A stretch of 64,000 nt of DNA, from the NCBI GenBank assembly GCA_946480695.1, contig CAMLKG010000005.1, positions 62,001-126,000 of the forward strand, read 5' to 3'. Position 1 is the stretch's first letter. Every line of letters starts with the position of its first letter. This document shows, in pieces, positions 48,986 through 56,107 of this stretch. The notes beneath the pieces are model-generated. The model searched no databases and was not told the origin of the DNA. It was given only the letters and a program-made list of their open reading frames with translations. The position numbers were made by a program, and so were the translations under genes. This DNA is from an uncultured Cellvibrio sp. Lineage in GTDB: Bacteria; Pseudomonadota; Gammaproteobacteria; Pseudomonadales; Cellvibrionaceae.

Positions 48986-49986
48986 TATGCCCACCGTGAC
49001 CGGGTTTTCAGGATCAGCAAGAGGAAAAACGGCGCACCGATTAATGAAGTAACCACACCGATTTTCAATTCGCGCGCGCTATCGAACTGGCGCACCAAAA
49101 TATCGGCGAGCACCAGCAATAAAGCGCCGCCGAGCGCACTGGCAAACATCAGCCGGCCGGGGCGGTAACCGACAAAAGGGCGCAACAAATGCGGGATAAC
49201 CAAACCGATAAAACCAATCGCACCGCTCACCGCCACGCAGGCGCCCACACCGATGGAAATACCAAATAACAAGATCGCGCGCTCGCGGTGATTATTAAAG
49301 CCCAATGAACGCGCGCTATCTTCACCCAGACTAAGCGCATCCAGGAAGCGGCTGCGGCTTAACATCATCATCCAGCTAATAATTGCCAGGGGCAATGCGA
49401 TGCCCACATGATCAAAATGGCGATTCGCCAATGAACCCAGCAACCAAAATACAATTTCCTGCATGGCATACAAACTGGGCGCAAAATTCAATGCGACGGC
49501 AATAAAGGCAACCATGATCGAACTCATCGCGGTTCCCGCCAAAATCAAGGCGAGCATACTGCTGTGCAAGCCAGCCAACACATACACCATCAATAAAGTG
49601 AACAGCGCCCCGACAATTGCCGCACCCGGCAACCAATACCATGCGGCACCGGCGATACCGAAATACAGGGTGCATATTGCACCGAAGGCCGCACCGCTGC
49701 TCACCCCCAAAACACCGGGGTCCGCGAGCGGATTGCGCAACAAGCCCTGCATAGCGGCGCCCGCCATTCCCAGGGTTGCACCAATCACTAACGCGAGGAT
49801 CAATCGCGGTAAACGGATTTGCCCGATGACATTGGCGGCGAGGCTTTGCTCACCCTTGAAAAAATCTTGCAATCCGGCGATGACACCAATATCGGCAAGG
49901 CCGGTATTAAGCGCAATCACCGAGGCTGCAACCAATGCAACGATCAATGCTCCGGTTAATACCGCGAATGGAATTTGAATTCTCAA
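48985..49986 (-). CDS. FecCD/BtuC family permease
   Basis: 333-residue polytopic inner-membrane protein with about ten helices. Family motifs include RLPRLILALVIGATLGMAGA, MQGLLRNPLADPGVLGVSSG, the coupling-helix segment SLGFNNHRERAILLFG, GAIGFIGLVIPHLLRPFVGY and ADILVRQFDSARELKIGVVT. It forms the homodimeric channel for a BtuF-type binding protein. The order binding protein, permease, ATPase on the minus strand is a complete importer. Confidence 0.93.
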   Translation of the reverse strand: MRIQIPFAVLTGALIVALVAASVIALNTGLADIGVIAGLQDFFKGEQSLAANVIGQIRLPRLILALVIGATLGMAGAAMQGLLRNPLADPGVLGVSSGAAFGAICTLYFGIAGAAWYWLPGAAIVGALFTLLMVYVLAGLHSSMLALILAGTAMSSIMVAFIAVALNFAPSLYAMQEIVFWLLGSLANRHFDHVGIALPLAIISWMMMLSRSRFLDALSLGEDSARSLGFNNHRERAILLFGISIGVGACVAVSGAIGFIGLVIPHLLRPFVGYRPGRLMFASALGGALLLVLADILVRQFDSARELKIGVVTSLIGAPFFLLLILKTRSRWA

Positions 49987-50003
49987 ATCAGGTTCCTGTG
50001 AAA

Positions 50004-50867
50004 TTATTGAGCTAATGCTTGTTTCAACGTGAATGCCACATCGCCGATAACCGATGCGGCACAGCCGGACAAACCCGCCGGTAAAACCACGATTTTAAAT
50101 TCGGCATTTTTTAATGCCGGGTGCGCAAGGTATTCACGCGCGAGGGAAAAAGCTTCATCCTGGCCTTTTTCTATAATTAAAATGTGCGGCTTTGCACTGA
50201 GCAGCAATTCAAGGTCAAGTTGGTTAAACCCGAACATACCACGCTCGGCAGCCAGGTTCCGCAATCCGGCCAGCTGCATTAATTCATGTTCTAAAGTGCC
50301 GTCACCGATAACCACACCATTGGCTGAATACCAAAACGCGGTGAGCGGGGCGTTAGCTTTGCTTGCCGATTGCAATTCCGCAACCTGGAAATTGATTTTT
50401 TCCACCATCTGCTGCGCGTTTGCCTGCGCACCCACCATCCCCGCCAGTTGCACGATTTGGTTATTAATATCGCTTAATGTGCGCGGCAAGGGTAAACGCT
50501 CCACGCGCTTGCCCAGTTTCTGTAACAAGTCGATTGCACCGGGCGCATCAAACTCACCGGCGAAAATGACCTCGGGTTGCTGCGGTACTATTTCTTCCGC
50601 CAGGCCGTGATTCAGCGGCACACCCCGAACCTGGTCCGCAATAGGCGACCATAGGGGATTCGCGGTGAGGTAACTGATGGAAACCAACCGTTCGTGCGCA
50701 ACCAATTCCCACAATAATTGGTCGATGCAAATATTCAGTGAGGCTATTCGCCGGGGTGCCGGCGCAGGTGATGCGGGTACAGGTGCGGTTTGCGCGGCAA
50801 CAGTGAGCGCGAAAATGGAAAATAAAAAGCCCATCAAATAATGGATGGGCTTGCCTATTTGCAACAC
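50004..50867 (-). CDS. Periplasmic binding protein of the BtuF type
   Basis: About 287 residues; signal peptide (YLMGFLFSIFALTVAAQ) followed by Pro/Ala spacer, then a class III binding-protein fold: RRIASLNICIDQLLWELVAH, RLVSISYLTANPLWSPIADQ, IVPQQPEVIFAGEFDAPGAI, and a second lobe with FWYSANGVVIGDGTLEHELM. GTG 50867 (AAGG 8 bases upstream) is chosen; TTG 50885 and ATG 50834 are alternatives. A terminator-like hairpin lies within the signal-peptide codons. Substrate may be cobalamin, haem or a siderophore; no TonB receptor or riboswitch is adjacent to decide. Confidence 0.82.
   Translation of the reverse strand: MLQIGKPIHYLMGFLFSIFALTVAAQTAPVPASPAPAPRRIASLNICIDQLLWELVAHERLVSISYLTANPLWSPIADQVRGVPLNHGLAEEIVPQQPEVIFAGEFDAPGAIDLLQKLGKRVERLPLPRTLSDINNQIVQLAGMVGAQANAQQMVEKINFQVAELQSASKANAPLTAFWYSANGVVIGDGTLEHELMQLAGLRNLAAERGMFGFNQLDLELLLSAKPHILIIEKGQDEAFSLAREYLAHPALKNAEFKIVVLPAGLSGCAASVIGDVAFTLKQALAQ
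50821..50852 (-). terminator. Terminator-like hairpin inside the 5' end of the binding-protein gene
   Basis: AAGCCCATC (50827-50835) pairs with GATGGGCTT (50844-50852) around an 8-base loop; on the minus strand it is followed by TTTATT. It lies 26 bases after the fructokinase stop, in position to end that transcript, yet within the binding-protein coding region. Confidence 0.65.
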
Positions 50868-50877
50868 CGCACATGCC

Positions 50878-51789
50878 TTACACAATTGGATTCAACCAGG
50901 CTGCACCGCGCACGCCGCTGGAATCCCCGTGCATCGCCTGCACCACCGGCGTATCGCATTCGCGCCCGAAGACATAGTGCGGCAGTAATTTGGGGATTTC
51001 GGTATAAATCGCGGCGATATTGGAGGCACCACCCCCCAGGACAATAATGTCCGGGTCCATTACGTTAATGATGGTGGCAAGCCCGCGCGCGAGTTGGTCG
51101 AAATAATTAGCCAGGACTTCTTTCGCCAGGGAATCGCCCTGCTCCGCAAGCGCCACTATATCCGGGCCGCTGAGTTTTTCACCAGTGATTAACTGGTACG
51201 AAAGGCACAGGCCGGTGCCGGATAAAAAAGTTTCCTGGCATCCCGCCTTTCCGCAATAACACGGACGCGCATTCAATTCCGCTTCGGATGTCCAGGCCAG
51301 CGGATTATGCCCCCACTCACCCGCTACCCCATTGGGGCCGACAACCGGTTGGCCCTTGTAAGCCACACCGGCACCGCAACCCGTGCCAAGGATACCGGCG
51401 AACACCAGGCCATACCCGCGCCCTGCACCATCGGTCGCTTCGGATACCGCGAGGCAATTGGCGTCATTGGTAACTTTCACATCGCGGCCCAGGCAGGCGG
51501 ATAAATCACCCTGGAAAGGTTTACCGTTTAGCCAGGTGGAATTGGCATTTTTCACAAAACCCGTTTTACGCGACAGGGTACCGGGGATACCGATGCCCAC
51601 CGGCAAGTTAGCTTGCCCTGCTTCCGCCTCCGCCTGGGCAACCAAACCGGCGATATCACGCAAGGTTGCTTGATAGTCGTCGCGTACGGTGGGAATACGG
51701 GTACGGAATAGCTCCTGGCTACTGCCATTGAGCAGGATGACCTCGGTTTTGGTGCCGCCGAGGTCGATGCCAATACGGTAATCGGTCAT
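50878..51789 (-). CDS. mak: ROK family fructokinase
   Basis: Phosphorylates fructose (and other hexoses) with ATP. 303 residues, closely parallel to E. coli Mak: RIGIDLGGTKTEVILLNGSS, RIPTVRDDYQATLRDIAGLV, GFVKNANSTWLNGKPFQGDL, TNDANCLAVSEATDGAGRGY, FAGILGTGCGAGVAYKG, the zinc-binding RPCYCGKAGCQETFLSGTGL and VVQAMHGDSSGVRGAAWLNP. ATG 51789 matches the family start; the 25-codon upstream reading is not used. The binding-protein gene follows closely. Confidence 0.93.
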   Translation of the reverse strand: MTDYRIGIDLGGTKTEVILLNGSSQELFRTRIPTVRDDYQATLRDIAGLVAQAEAEAGQANLPVGIGIPGTLSRKTGFVKNANSTWLNGKPFQGDLSACLGRDVKVTNDANCLAVSEATDGAGRGYGLVFAGILGTGCGAGVAYKGQPVVGPNGVAGEWGHNPLAWTSEAELNARPCYCGKAGCQETFLSGTGLCLSYQLITGEKLSGPDIVALAEQGDSLAKEVLANYFDQLARGLATIINVMDPDIIVLGGGASNIAAIYTEIPKLLPHYVFGRECDTPVVQAMHGDSSGVRGAAWLNPIV

Positions 51790-51965
51790 AGGAATCAGTC
51801 TGTTAGCGAAATGATCAAGGGAAAAGCGGGCGGGATTATAGGCGCTGCCCCCCGCGCACAGCAAATGCGTTGATGATCGGTTACATCCGGCATATAAGGC
51901 TGTCCGTGGCGAAACTGCCAGCGCGGGCTACACTGAACAGCATCTATAGTTGTGATTTAACCGAT

Positions 51966-52349
51966 ATGACCACTCCAAAAACCCATGGCGCCCGGGAGCG
52001 CCGTAAATTCAGTCGCATCCTGTTTGATGCCCATGTGGAATTAGCCCAGGGCGATTGCCATTGGCGCGCCAGCCTGTTGGATATTTCACTGAGGGGCTTG
52101 CTGATCCAGCACCAATTGCCAAGCCAGATTAAAAAAAATGAACCCATCCTGGTGAAAATCCTGCTCTCGGATAACGCCAGCATAGCGATGACGGTGAGCG
52201 TAGCCCACCAGCATCACAACCAGACCGGTTTGATGTGTACCACTATCGATATTGATAGCGTCGGCCATTTGCGCCGCCTGATTGAACTGAATTTGGGCGA
52301 TGCCGGCGCAGCGGAGCGCGAACTGAACGAATTAATGAGTGATTATTAA
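51966..52349 (+). CDS. PilZ domain protein 1
   Basis: 127-residue single-domain PilZ protein, a class of cyclic-di-GMP receptors. The RxxxR element is ERRKFSRILFDAHVELAQGD and the D/NxSxxG element is LLDISLRGLLIQHQ. The C-terminus is a short helix (GAAERELNELMSDY). The frame is open to 51870, but ATG 51966 puts the RxxxR motif at the usual distance from the start. It is followed 33 bases later by a second PilZ gene. Confidence 0.88.
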   Translation: MTTPKTHGARERRKFSRILFDAHVELAQGDCHWRASLLDISLRGLLIQHQLPSQIKKNEPILVKILLSDNASIAMTVSVAHQHHNQTGLMCTTIDIDSVGHLRRLIELNLGDAGAAERELNELMSDY

Positions 52350-52382
52350 TTCGGCCCCTACCCTTGCGGAGTGGATAGACGA

Positions 52383-52757
52383 ATGAGCAACCCATTTATT
52401 ACACCTGCCGACGAACCGCCCGAGGAGAAGCGCAAGTATGCGCGCTTCCCACTGCGCGCGATTGCCGAATTGCAATATTCCACCAAAAGCTGGGAGGCGC
52501 ATGTGCTGGATATTTCCGAATCCGGTGCGCGCCTGGTCATCTTGCAAGAACACCTGCTGCAAAAGGGCGACCCGTTGCGGGTACATATCCACCTGGATGA
52601 GTTGAACCTGGTTACCTCCAACAAAAAAATGCTTAACCTGCACGGCCGATTGATCCATGTTCGCGAGCAGCACCTGGGTTTTGAATTCCAACCCGACGCC
52701 CCCGCCGACAGGACCTTGCTCTACGAATTACTGACGCTGATAGAAAACGACCTTTAA
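52383..52757 (+). CDS. PilZ domain protein 2
   Basis: 124 residues, about the same size as the preceding PilZ protein. RxxxR is EEKRKYARFPLRAIAELQYS and DxSxxG is HVLDISESGARLVILQEH. Both c-di-GMP contact motifs are intact. A GGAG lies 11 bases before ATG 52383; an in-frame GTG 12 bases earlier is possible. The pair probably arose by tandem duplication and is followed 13 bases later by a periplasmic binding protein gene. Confidence 0.88.
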   Translation: MSNPFITPADEPPEEKRKYARFPLRAIAELQYSTKSWEAHVLDISESGARLVILQEHLLQKGDPLRVHIHLDELNLVTSNKKMLNLHGRLIHVREQHLGFEFQPDAPADRTLLYELLTLIENDL

Positions 52758-52770
52758 CGCTGTAAATACT

Positions 52771-53616
52771 ATGCCTAACACTTTGCGCGTCCTTTGCGCT
52801 TTGTTACTGCTGGTTAGCGGTTCGACAAGCTACGCGAGCCCGCCCATACCCTTGATTATTCCCCCACCCCAGGCGATGGAGCCGGAGGCTACCGGCATTT
52901 ATTATGAAAAAGCCTTACAGCTCGCGCTGGCTAAAACGGCAAGTCCCGCCGACGCAATGCCCGGTAATGGGACGGAATACAAAATTACCTATCACCACCA
53001 GGTAGTCGGGCGGGAACGTTATCGCTTGTTAGTCAAGCAGGGCGTGGTGGATGTCATGTGGAGCAGCACTAATAACGCGCGCGAAAGGGAATTGGTTCCG
53101 GTGAAATTTAATTTACTGCGAGGCATTAACGAGTATCGGGTTTTATTAATTCGAAAGGATGACCAACCCAGGTTTGATAAGGTCAAAACCCTGGCAGACC
53201 TGCGCCAATTCAGGATCGGTTCCGGTACTCACTGGAGCGATACCGCTATTTATAAGCACAACAATTTGCCGCTGGTGACCAGTTTCGCATTTGACACCAT
53301 GTTCAAGATGCTCGCCGCCAAACGTTTTGATTATATGGCGCGCAGCCTGCAAGAAATTGACGGCGAACTGGCAACCTATGGGCACCTGGGGTTGGCGGTT
53401 GAAAAAAACCTGATGATCCATTACCCCCAGCCGATTTATTTTTTCCTGAACAAAGATAACCACGCCCTGGCGAAACGCATCGAGCGGGGATTGTTGTTAG
53501 CCGAGGAAGACGGCAGCCTGCACGAACTTTTTATGACGATTCCCAGCTTCCGCACCGCAGAGGAAAGATTGCGCCATATAAACCACCGCATCATTGAACT
53601 CCGTCGCAATGATTAA
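52771..53616 (+). CDS. Periplasmic solute-binding-like protein
   Basis: 281 residues with a signal peptide (LRVLCALLLLVSGSTSYA). The mature protein resembles the extracellular solute-binding family 3 fold: YEKALQLALAKTASPADA, GVVDVMWSSTNNARERELVP, LLRGINEYRVLLIRKDDQPR, FRIGSGTHWSDTAIYKHNNL and MLAAKRFDYMARSLQEIDGE. No permease or ATPase gene is adjacent, so it may act as a sensor or partner rather than in transport. It is in a plus-strand run with the two PilZ genes. Confidence 0.8.
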   Translation: MPNTLRVLCALLLLVSGSTSYASPPIPLIIPPPQAMEPEATGIYYEKALQLALAKTASPADAMPGNGTEYKITYHHQVVGRERYRLLVKQGVVDVMWSSTNNARERELVPVKFNLLRGINEYRVLLIRKDDQPRFDKVKTLADLRQFRIGSGTHWSDTAIYKHNNLPLVTSFAFDTMFKMLAAKRFDYMARSLQEIDGELATYGHLGLAVEKNLMIHYPQPIYFFLNKDNHALAKRIERGLLLAEEDGSLHELFMTIPSFRTAEERLRHINHRIIELRRND

Positions 53617-53637
53617 CGGCCAGAACGCAATCCACCG

Positions 53638-55008
53638 TTAAAGCGCGTCCAATGCTTCCTGCAAATTCCTGACAGCTACCACCTCGATACCCAGGTTTTT
53701 TTCACGCGGTGCATTGGCAATCGGCACTATTGCGCGCTTAAAACCATGCTTGGCGGCTTCACGCAAACGTTCGTGGCCACTGGGAACGGGACGGATTTCA
53801 CCCGACAAGCCCACTTCCCCGAAAACAATTAAATCCTGCGGCAAAATGCGGTCGCGGAAACTCGAAACAATCGCCAGCAATACCGCGAGGTCGGCGCTGG
53901 TTTCCATGACTTTTACACCACCCACCACGTTTACGAACACGTCCTGGTCGCCCACCATAATGCCACCGTGCCGATGCAAAACGGCGAGCAACATCGCAAG
54001 GCGGTTTTGGTCCATACCCACCGCAACGCGGCGCGGGTTGCCCAGGTGGCTGTCATCCACCAGGGCCTGGATTTCAATCAATAACGGACGCGTACCTTCC
54101 CACATCACCATAACCACCGAACCCGGTGCCGCATCTTCCGCGCGTTGCAAAAAAATAGCCGATGGATTGTTGACTTCGCGCATACCCTGTTCGGTCATGG
54201 CAAACACACCGAGTTCGTTTACCGCACCAAAGCGATTTTTATTGCCGCGTAATGTACGGAAGCGTGAATCGTTATCGCCCTCCAGTAAAATGGAACAGTC
54301 GATCATGTGCTCCAGCACTTTCGGGCCGGCAAGCGAGCCATCCTTGGTAACATGGCCGACCAGGATCAATACAGTGCCGGTTTGCTTGGCGAAACGCGTG
54401 AGGTAAGCGGCGCTCTCACGCACTTGCGACACCGAACCGGGCGCGGAGGAAATATCTTCCATGTGCATGACCTGGATGGAATCAATCACCATTACTTTCG
54501 GAGCGATCTGTTGCGCGGTTGCGCAAATGGTTTCCACACTGGTTTCGCTCAGCATTTGTAATTTATCGGCAGGTAAACCCAAACGCTGGGCACGCATGGC
54601 GACCTGTTGCAGGGATTCCTCACCGGTGATGTAAAGCGCCGGCATAGCGCGCGCGAGGTTACACAGTGTTTGCAGGAGCAAGGTCGATTTTCCGGCGCCG
54701 GGATTACCGCCGATCAACACCACCGATCCCGGCACAAAACCGCCGCCGAGCACGCGGTCAAACTCGCCGGTGCCGCTGCTGAAACGCGGAACATCGCTTA
54801 ATGCAATTTCGGCGAGCGTCTGGATTTTATTGCCGGAGGCACCGCCGGCATAACCTTCGAATTTTGCGGAACGGTTGGACGGTGTTGGCCCCAGGCGCAC
54901 TTCGGTGATGGAATTCCACGCCCCGCATTCAGTGCATTGGCCCTGCCATTTCTTGTAATCCGCACCGCATTCGTTACAGACAAACGCGGTTTTGTTTTTA
55001 GTGCTCAC
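53638..55008 (-). CDS. radA: DNA repair protein RadA
   Basis: RecA-like DnaB-type helicase that helps process recombination intermediates. 456 residues: N-terminal zinc finger CNECGADYKKWQGQCTECGA, Walker A IGGNPGAGKSTLLLQTLCNL, the RadA-specific LRGNKNRFGAVNELGVFAM, and a C-terminal Lon-like domain (GGVKVMETSADLAVLLAIVS, GEVGLSGEIRPVPSGHERLR). GTG 55008 has AGGA 6 bases upstream; a TTG 21 bases earlier is poorer. Confidence 0.95.
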   Translation of the reverse strand: MSTKNKTAFVCNECGADYKKWQGQCTECGAWNSITEVRLGPTPSNRSAKFEGYAGGASGNKIQTLAEIALSDVPRFSSGTGEFDRVLGGGFVPGSVVLIGGNPGAGKSTLLLQTLCNLARAMPALYITGEESLQQVAMRAQRLGLPADKLQMLSETSVETICATAQQIAPKVMVIDSIQVMHMEDISSAPGSVSQVRESAAYLTRFAKQTGTVLILVGHVTKDGSLAGPKVLEHMIDCSILLEGDNDSRFRTLRGNKNRFGAVNELGVFAMTEQGMREVNNPSAIFLQRAEDAAPGSVVMVMWEGTRPLLIEIQALVDDSHLGNPRRVAVGMDQNRLAMLLAVLHRHGGIMVGDQDVFVNVVGGVKVMETSADLAVLLAIVSSFRDRILPQDLIVFGEVGLSGEIRPVPSGHERLREAAKHGFKRAIVPIANAPREKNLGIEVVAVRNLQEALDAL

Positions 55009-55036
55009 AGTGGGTCCTTTTTTTAACAACGCTTCG

Positions 55037-55957
55037 CTATTTTTTCTCGCTGGTCAGCTTTAGGTAAGCCCCCAGGCCGATCAGCAAGGCAACAGCGGCA
55101 AACAACATATGGACCGCTGAGTTCAAGTGGGTGGCATCACCCAATAACGATTTAAACATTAACAACAGGGATTCGATGGATACCGCAATGACAATGGCGG
55201 ACATAAAGCGCGCAATGGTGCGGCGCGTTGAACCTGTGTGGTGGATGTCCTTATGCAACAGCACTTCCTCTTCCAGGATCGTTTTACCCAAATCAAAAAT
55301 CGCCAATCCCAGGGTTACCAGGATAACGGACTGGAACGCCTGGGTTGCAGTATTGGTGTGTTCATGGATCATGGCGTAGAGCGAATGCCCGGCGGAAAAT
55401 AATAACAATGCCGACACCACCACCAGCATAACCCCAATGATGCCGTACACCACCTGGAAAATGGGATGCACAATGCGGCGCAAACTGTCGCCATTTAAAA
55501 AGATAATTAATTTTTCCAGGTTGAAATTAATCACCAGGTAACCGGTTGCGTTTTCCGCATCCACAAAACGCTGCACGGCGGAAATAGCCAGTTGGTGTGT
55601 CGCGCTGGAGAGATAAGGCTGGGTTACCGTGGCGGTCGCCGGATTTTCGCGCGCCTTGCTGTAATAAACGCGGTTGCTGCGGTCTGAACCGAAACCCGGT
55701 TCACGGCGTTTGGGGTCCGGCACTGTGGGCGATGCCGCCGATTCGGTGGTTTGAATACCTTTTTCATCCAGGCAATAAATCAATTCCACAAACGGATAGG
55801 AATCGTGCAAGCGTTTCACGACTTCCTTGAGTTGATCGGTAGAGGTTTCCAATTTATTCGGAGACAGGGAGGTCACTATAGATTCCAGCAGGCGCTCTAT
55901 TTGCGCCTGGTATTCATCGTATTTTTTTAACAGGTATAAATAATTGCGTGGGGTCAT
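55037..55957 (-). CDS. Membrane protein with PDC/Cache-type sensor domain and no output domain
   Basis: 306 residues. The N-terminal half resembles a PDC (Cache) sensor: LIYCLDEKGIQTTESAASPT, RVYYSKARENPATATVTQPY, LAISAVQRFVDAENATGYLV. Three or four membrane helices follow (VVYGIIGVMLVVVSALLLFS, FQSVILVTLGLAIFDLGKTI, FMSAIVIAVSIESLLLMF, HMLFAAVALLIGLGAYLKLT). There is no kinase, GGDEF or MCP domain. The predicted sensor comes before, not between, the helices and lacks an evident signal helix, so topology is unclear. It lies upstream of radA on the same strand with a 28-base gap. Confidence 0.75.
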   Translation of the reverse strand: MTPRNYLYLLKKYDEYQAQIERLLESIVTSLSPNKLETSTDQLKEVVKRLHDSYPFVELIYCLDEKGIQTTESAASPTVPDPKRREPGFGSDRSNRVYYSKARENPATATVTQPYLSSATHQLAISAVQRFVDAENATGYLVINFNLEKLIIFLNGDSLRRIVHPIFQVVYGIIGVMLVVVSALLLFSAGHSLYAMIHEHTNTATQAFQSVILVTLGLAIFDLGKTILEEEVLLHKDIHHTGSTRRTIARFMSAIVIAVSIESLLLMFKSLLGDATHLNSAVHMLFAAVALLIGLGAYLKLTSEKK

Positions 55958-56054
55958 AGGGGTAACTCATCAACACAGCATGGCTGCAAAAAAGTGGCGG
56001 CAGTTTACCTTATTCACAAGCAGTTATTGCGCCATCGACGCCTGAATCCAGACC

Positions 56055-56086
56055 AAAAAAACAAACCCCGGCTAGCCGGGGTTTGT
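56055..56086 (-). terminator. Terminator of the surface lipase gene
   Basis: The 26-base perfect palindrome 56061-56086 (ACAAACCCCGGC, centre TA, complement) is followed on the minus strand by a T run, 22 bases after the lipase stop. Confidence 0.9.
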
Positions 56087-56107
56087 TCAGTGATCGATCC
56101 GATACCT

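Noticed and set aside
48985..50885. Cobalamin riboswitch for the BtuFCD-type importer
   Set aside because: The leader between the fructokinase and binding-protein genes is only tens of bases and lacks B12-box features.
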